Assembly (NCBI GenBank): GCA_002492075.1
Contig: DKXD01000012.1
Span: 1-7,201, forward strand
DNA: 7,201 bases
Direction of reading: 5' to 3'
Source: Ruminococcaceae bacterium UBA7135
GTDB lineage: Bacteria > Bacillota > Clostridia > Oscillospirales > Ruminococcaceae
Part shown: positions 5,319 to 7,201 of the stretch, piece by piece
How positions within the stretch are numbered: position 1 is the first letter of the stretch
Layout: each line of letters starts with the position of its first letter
Program-made: the position numbers and the translations under genes
The notes under the pieces: model-generated
The model's input: the letters and a program-made list of their open reading frames with translations, nothing else
The model's database searches: none
What the model was told of the DNA's origin: nothing

Positions 5319-6218
5319 ATGGAGATCATACAACGCGAGGCTGTCTATTTGTGGTATTATTTCACGCTCCAGCTTAGGCAGATTTTCCCGTATTGGGTTC
5401 TGGGAATGGTCATCGGCTCGGTCATTTCCGTGTTTGTTAAGGACAAGATACACGGCGCGTTTCGTTCGCTCGGCAATAAGAAGCTCGGCATTTTCGGGAT
5501 ATTTATCGCAAGTGCTCTTGGGATAGCCTCGCCGCTGTGTATGTATGGTACGATCCCAATAGCGGCTTCGTTTTCCAAAAGCGGGATACGCGACGACTGG
5601 CTGGCGGCGTTTATGATGTCCTCAATACTGCTGAATCCGCAGCTTATCATTTACAGCGCAGCTTTGGGGACTAAAGCGCTCGTTATCCGAATAGTATCCT
5701 GTTTCATTTGTGGGATCGCCGCCGGATTGCTGATAAGGCTGTTTTACAAGAACGGATTTTTTAAGTTTGACGGCTTCTCCGAGCCGAAAAACCGCGACGT
5801 TGACAAAAATCTTTTTCTGAGGTTTGTCAAAAATCTCGGCAGAAACGTTAAGGCGACCGGATTGTATTTCCTTATCGGCGTGGTACTTTCGGCGGTGTTT
5901 CAGCGGTATGTTCCGTCGGAATGGATAAGCGCGGTGTTTGGAGGGAACGAGGCTTGGGGCGTGCTTATGGCAGCGACGATAGGCGTGCCACTATACGCCT
6001 GCGGCGGAGGAACTATCCCGCTTTTGCAGATGTGGCTCGCCGACGGAATGAGCCTTGGCAGCGCGGCGGCGTTTATGATAACGGGACCCGCTACGAAAAT
6101 CACCAATCTCGGTGCGGTGAAGATCGTTCTGGGTATAAAGCGTTTTTTGCTTTATATTGCTTTTACGGCATTATTTGCTTGTTTAACAGGATTAGCCGTA
6201 AATCTTATTATATCTTGA
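5319..6218 (+). CDS. Permease of the YraQ/SO_0444 (DUF318, PF03773) family (299 aa)
   Basis: This is a polytopic membrane protein with about eight hydrophobic segments and a polar central loop (about 150-172). It contains two related halves: GIASPLCMYGTIPIA (68-82) followed by FMMSSILLNPQL, and GVPLYACGGGTIPLL (222-236) followed by AFMITGPATKITNLG. The repeated P-L-x-x-(C)-GTIP element with Cys74 and Cys228 is typical of this permease family, whose members include the ArsP organoarsenical exporter and SO_0444-type permeases linked to metal efflux. The substrate is not evident. The SD AGGGAG (5308-5313) overlaps the end of the kinase gene, and the same 2-base TAATTATG junction occurs here, so it belongs tightly to the ECF-kinase unit. 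It is the last gene before a gene-poor stretch. An accessory importer for the same pathway is an alternative to efflux. Confidence 0.85.
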   Translation: MEIIQREAVYLWYYFTLQLRQIFPYWVLGMVIGSVISVFVKDKIHGAFRSLGNKKLGIFGIFIASALGIASPLCMYGTIPIAASFSKSGIRDDWLAAFMMSSILLNPQLIIYSAALGTKALVIRIVSCFICGIAAGLLIRLFYKNGFFKFDGFSEPKNRDVDKNLFLRFVKNLGRNVKATGLYFLIGVVLSAVFQRYVPSEWISAVFGGNEAWGVLMAATIGVPLYACGGGTIPLLQMWLADGMSLGSAAAFMITGPATKITNLGAVKIVLGIKRFLLYIAFTALFACLTGLAVNLIIS

Positions 6219-6547
6219 GTTTGCGTGAAATATATGTATCTAAATGGATAATAGAACGGTGATAGCATCGGATGCGTTATGATTATTAAATTGTGTTGTT
6301 TGACAACGATCTGCCGATATCAATATCGGTGATAAGTATTTTCCCAAAATGCAGAAAAATATACTATTTCCAAGGAAGTAGCAGGGGGAACACGAAGAAC
6401 AGCAAGAAACATCCGATGTGAGCCATTGTGAGAGCGTTTTCGAGAAAGTAGGAACGACCCGAGAAACAGGAACGCACCGATTTTTCGGGTGATTTTGACG
6501 GCGGGCGCCATTGCTTACACCGCTTCTATTAAAAAGCGCTTTAAAAT
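6219..6547. other. Gene-poor intergenic stretch with small dyads and a possible repeat element
   Basis: No frame here combines a start, an SD and protein-like composition. The structures seen are as follows. GCATC-G-GATGC lies at 6265-6275. A GTTGT/ACAAC hairpin with a 3-base loop lies at 6295-6307. The dyad CCGATAT-CA-ATATCGG lies at 6314-6329. A short tandem repeat lies at 6441-6478. A weak hairpin CACCGA-TTTT-TCGGGTG lies at 6475-6491, followed by ATTTT, and could end the plus-strand operon. AAAGCGCTTT (6533-6542) is palindromic. A minus-strand open frame at 6320-6511 lacks an SD. The stretch may be a decayed gene, a non-coding RNA or a dispersed repeat; I cannot decide between these. Confidence 0.4.
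6441..6478 (+). repeat. Imperfect 19-bp tandem duplication
   Basis: CGAGAAAGTAGGAACGACC (6441-6459) is followed directly by CGAGAAACAGGAACGCACC (6460-6478). They align with shared CGAGAAA and GGAACG blocks and single-base gaps. No protein reading of it is convincing. Confidence 0.5.
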
Positions 6548-6584
6548 AACGATATCTCCCCCGTTTCGCGGGGGAGATATCGTT
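6548..6584. terminator. Strong 16-bp stem, terminator for dUTPase and possibly the plus-strand operon
   Basis: AACGATATCTCCCCCG (6548-6563) pairs perfectly with CGGGGGAGATATCGTT (6569-6584) around the loop TTTCG. It begins 40 bases after the dUTPase stop on the minus strand, where the stem is followed by ATTTTAAAGCGCTTTTTAA, moderately U-rich in RNA. On the plus strand the following bases (GGTTTATAG) are poor in T, so termination is best supported for the minus strand. A bidirectional role is plausible. Confidence 0.8.
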
Positions 6585-6624
6585 GGTTTATAGAAAAATG
6601 TATTTTCGGACTGTCGATATTGCG

Positions 6625-7116
6625 TTATTGGTTCGTGCTTCCGAAACCGCCGTTGCGAACGCCGTCCGCATCGTCGTCAACGGTTATCCCAAACTCCGTG
6701 AAGATGCCCTGAGCAAAGCCCGAGCCCGCGGCGATGTTCACGGTTTTCCCCTCCTTGGAGTCGTTCGTGAGCTTTATCATAATATGTCCTTCGTTGTCGG
6801 AATCATAGTAGTCTTTGTCGATTATACCGACGGTATTGTCAAGCTGAAGCCTGAACTTAAAGCCCAACCCGCTTCTCGGGTATATCGACAGAAACCAGCC
6901 GTCCTCCATTTTTACGCGAATGCCCGTGGGAATTTTAACGGTCTTGCCCGCTTTAAGCTCGATATCGAACGGCGCGAAAAAATCATACCCCGCAGAGCCT
7001 GCCGTAGCGCGTTTCGGCAGCTTTATCGCGCCGTAAATGCTCTCCGCGTCCGCGTTCGTGTACACCTGCTTGAACTGCTTCGGGCTTACTTTTTCAAATA
7101 TTGCGATCCTTTTCAT
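6625..7116 (-). CDS. dut: dUTP diphosphatase (dUTPase), complete, 163 aa
   Basis: The enzyme hydrolyses dUTP to dUMP and pyrophosphate in the cytoplasm. This keeps uracil out of DNA and supplies dUMP for thymidylate synthesis. The five motifs of the homotrimeric dUTPase family occur in order: AGYDFFA (42-48, motif 1), PRSGLGFK (80-87, motif 2), GIIDKDYYD (97-105, motif 3 with the catalytic-water Asp), GFAQGIF (133-139, motif 4) and the P-loop-like RNGGFGST (154-161, motif 5). Motif 3 is followed by a short acidic insertion (DSDNEG) before HIMIKLTN. Motif 4 has GFAQ where many enzymes have RIAQ. A segment of about 30 residues precedes motif 1. The start ATG (7116-7114) follows a GAGGT SD about 7 bases upstream. 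The gene is monocistronic within the window, with its own promoter (7147-7175) and the stem at 6548-6584 as terminator. Confidence 0.93.
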   Translation of the reverse strand: MKRIAIFEKVSPKQFKQVYTNADAESIYGAIKLPKRATAGSAGYDFFAPFDIELKAGKTVKIPTGIRVKMEDGWFLSIYPRSGLGFKFRLQLDNTVGIIDKDYYDSDNEGHIMIKLTNDSKEGKTVNIAAGSGFAQGIFTEFGITVDDDADGVRNGGFGSTNQ

Positions 7117-7146
7117 AATATACCTCAGTCAAGTTTATTTTCTTTG

Positions 7147-7175
7147 ATTATAACATTTTTTCGGGAGTATGTCAA
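7147..7175 (-). promoter_or_regulatory. Perfect extended -10 promoter of the dUTPase gene
   Basis: On the minus strand, TTGACA (complement of 7170-7175), a 17-base spacer and TATAAT (complement of 7147-7152) are exact consensus. A TG dinucleotide (7155-7154) stands one base before the -10, making it an extended -10. Transcription should start near 7140, about 24 bases before the ATG. The DNA upstream on that strand (7176-7201) is A/T-rich with further TATAAT-like words, which could act as an UP element. Confidence 0.85.
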
Positions 7176-7201
7176 GTTAAATTATAGTTTGTTGTATTAT
7201 A

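Noticed and set aside
5921..6262. 113-residue plus-strand frame overlapping the permease
   Set aside because: It is a +1 shadow of the permease, Arg-rich from codon offset, and the permease motifs in the other frame are unmistakable.
6364..6426. 20-residue hydrophobic minus-strand peptide (MAHIGCFLLFFVFPLLLPWK), possible type I toxin-like
   Set aside because: There is no SD upstream, no visible antisense RNA promoter and only weak compositional resemblance. Support is insufficient for a gene call.
6320..6511. 63-residue minus-strand open frame
   Set aside because: It has no SD, atypical composition and no recognisable domain, and it lies beyond the dUTPase terminator. It is better treated as part of the unexplained intergenic stretch.

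Overview
The window looks like chromosomal DNA of a low-to-mid GC Gram-positive anaerobe, most likely a gut Clostridia member of the Ruminococcus/Oscillospiraceae kind. This is inferred from strong GGAGG ribosome binding sites, consensus sigma-A type promoters, two Ser/Asn-rich lipoproteins, an ECF transporter S component without its own energising module, and the protein families present. No rRNA, tRNA, CRISPR array, transposase or phage structural gene is visible.

Layout. (1) Bases 1-752 hold the 3' part of an iron-containing alcohol dehydrogenase-like gene in which all four expected metal ligands appear to be replaced. (2) A long hairpin at 853-890 separates it from a convergent minus-strand lysR fragment (907-1083) that encodes only the helix-turn-helix. 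(3) Bases 1127-1173 are a compact divergent control region. A perfect TTGACA-17-TATAAT promoter faces lysR, a TTGATT-17-TATAAT promoter faces right, and an 18-bp dyad covers both -35 boxes. (4) Six plus-strand genes run from 1217 to 6218: a short flavodoxin (GTG start), an exported esterase lipoprotein, an exported DUF362 lipoprotein, an ECF S component, a P-loop uridine-kinase-like protein, and a permease of the YraQ/SO_0444 (PF03773) type. The last three are separated by only 2 nt each and share the junction TAATTATG. (5) Bases 6219-6547 have no convincing gene but carry several small dyads and a short tandem repeat. (6) A 16-bp GC-rich stem at 6548-6584 ends the transcription units. (7) A complete dUTPase gene lies on the minus strand (6625-7116) behind a perfect extended -10 promoter (7147-7175).

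How the genes may work together. Flavodoxin plus a divergent LysR-type control region is a common redox/stress arrangement. The following block joins a surface esterase, a surface DUF362 protein, a small-molecule importer subunit, a kinase that could trap the imported compound, and a second permease. This suggests a system that releases, imports and phosphorylates a small molecule, with a linked export or metal function. The substrate cannot be read from the sequence, and that scheme is inference. The dUTPase is a separate housekeeping nucleotide-sanitation gene.
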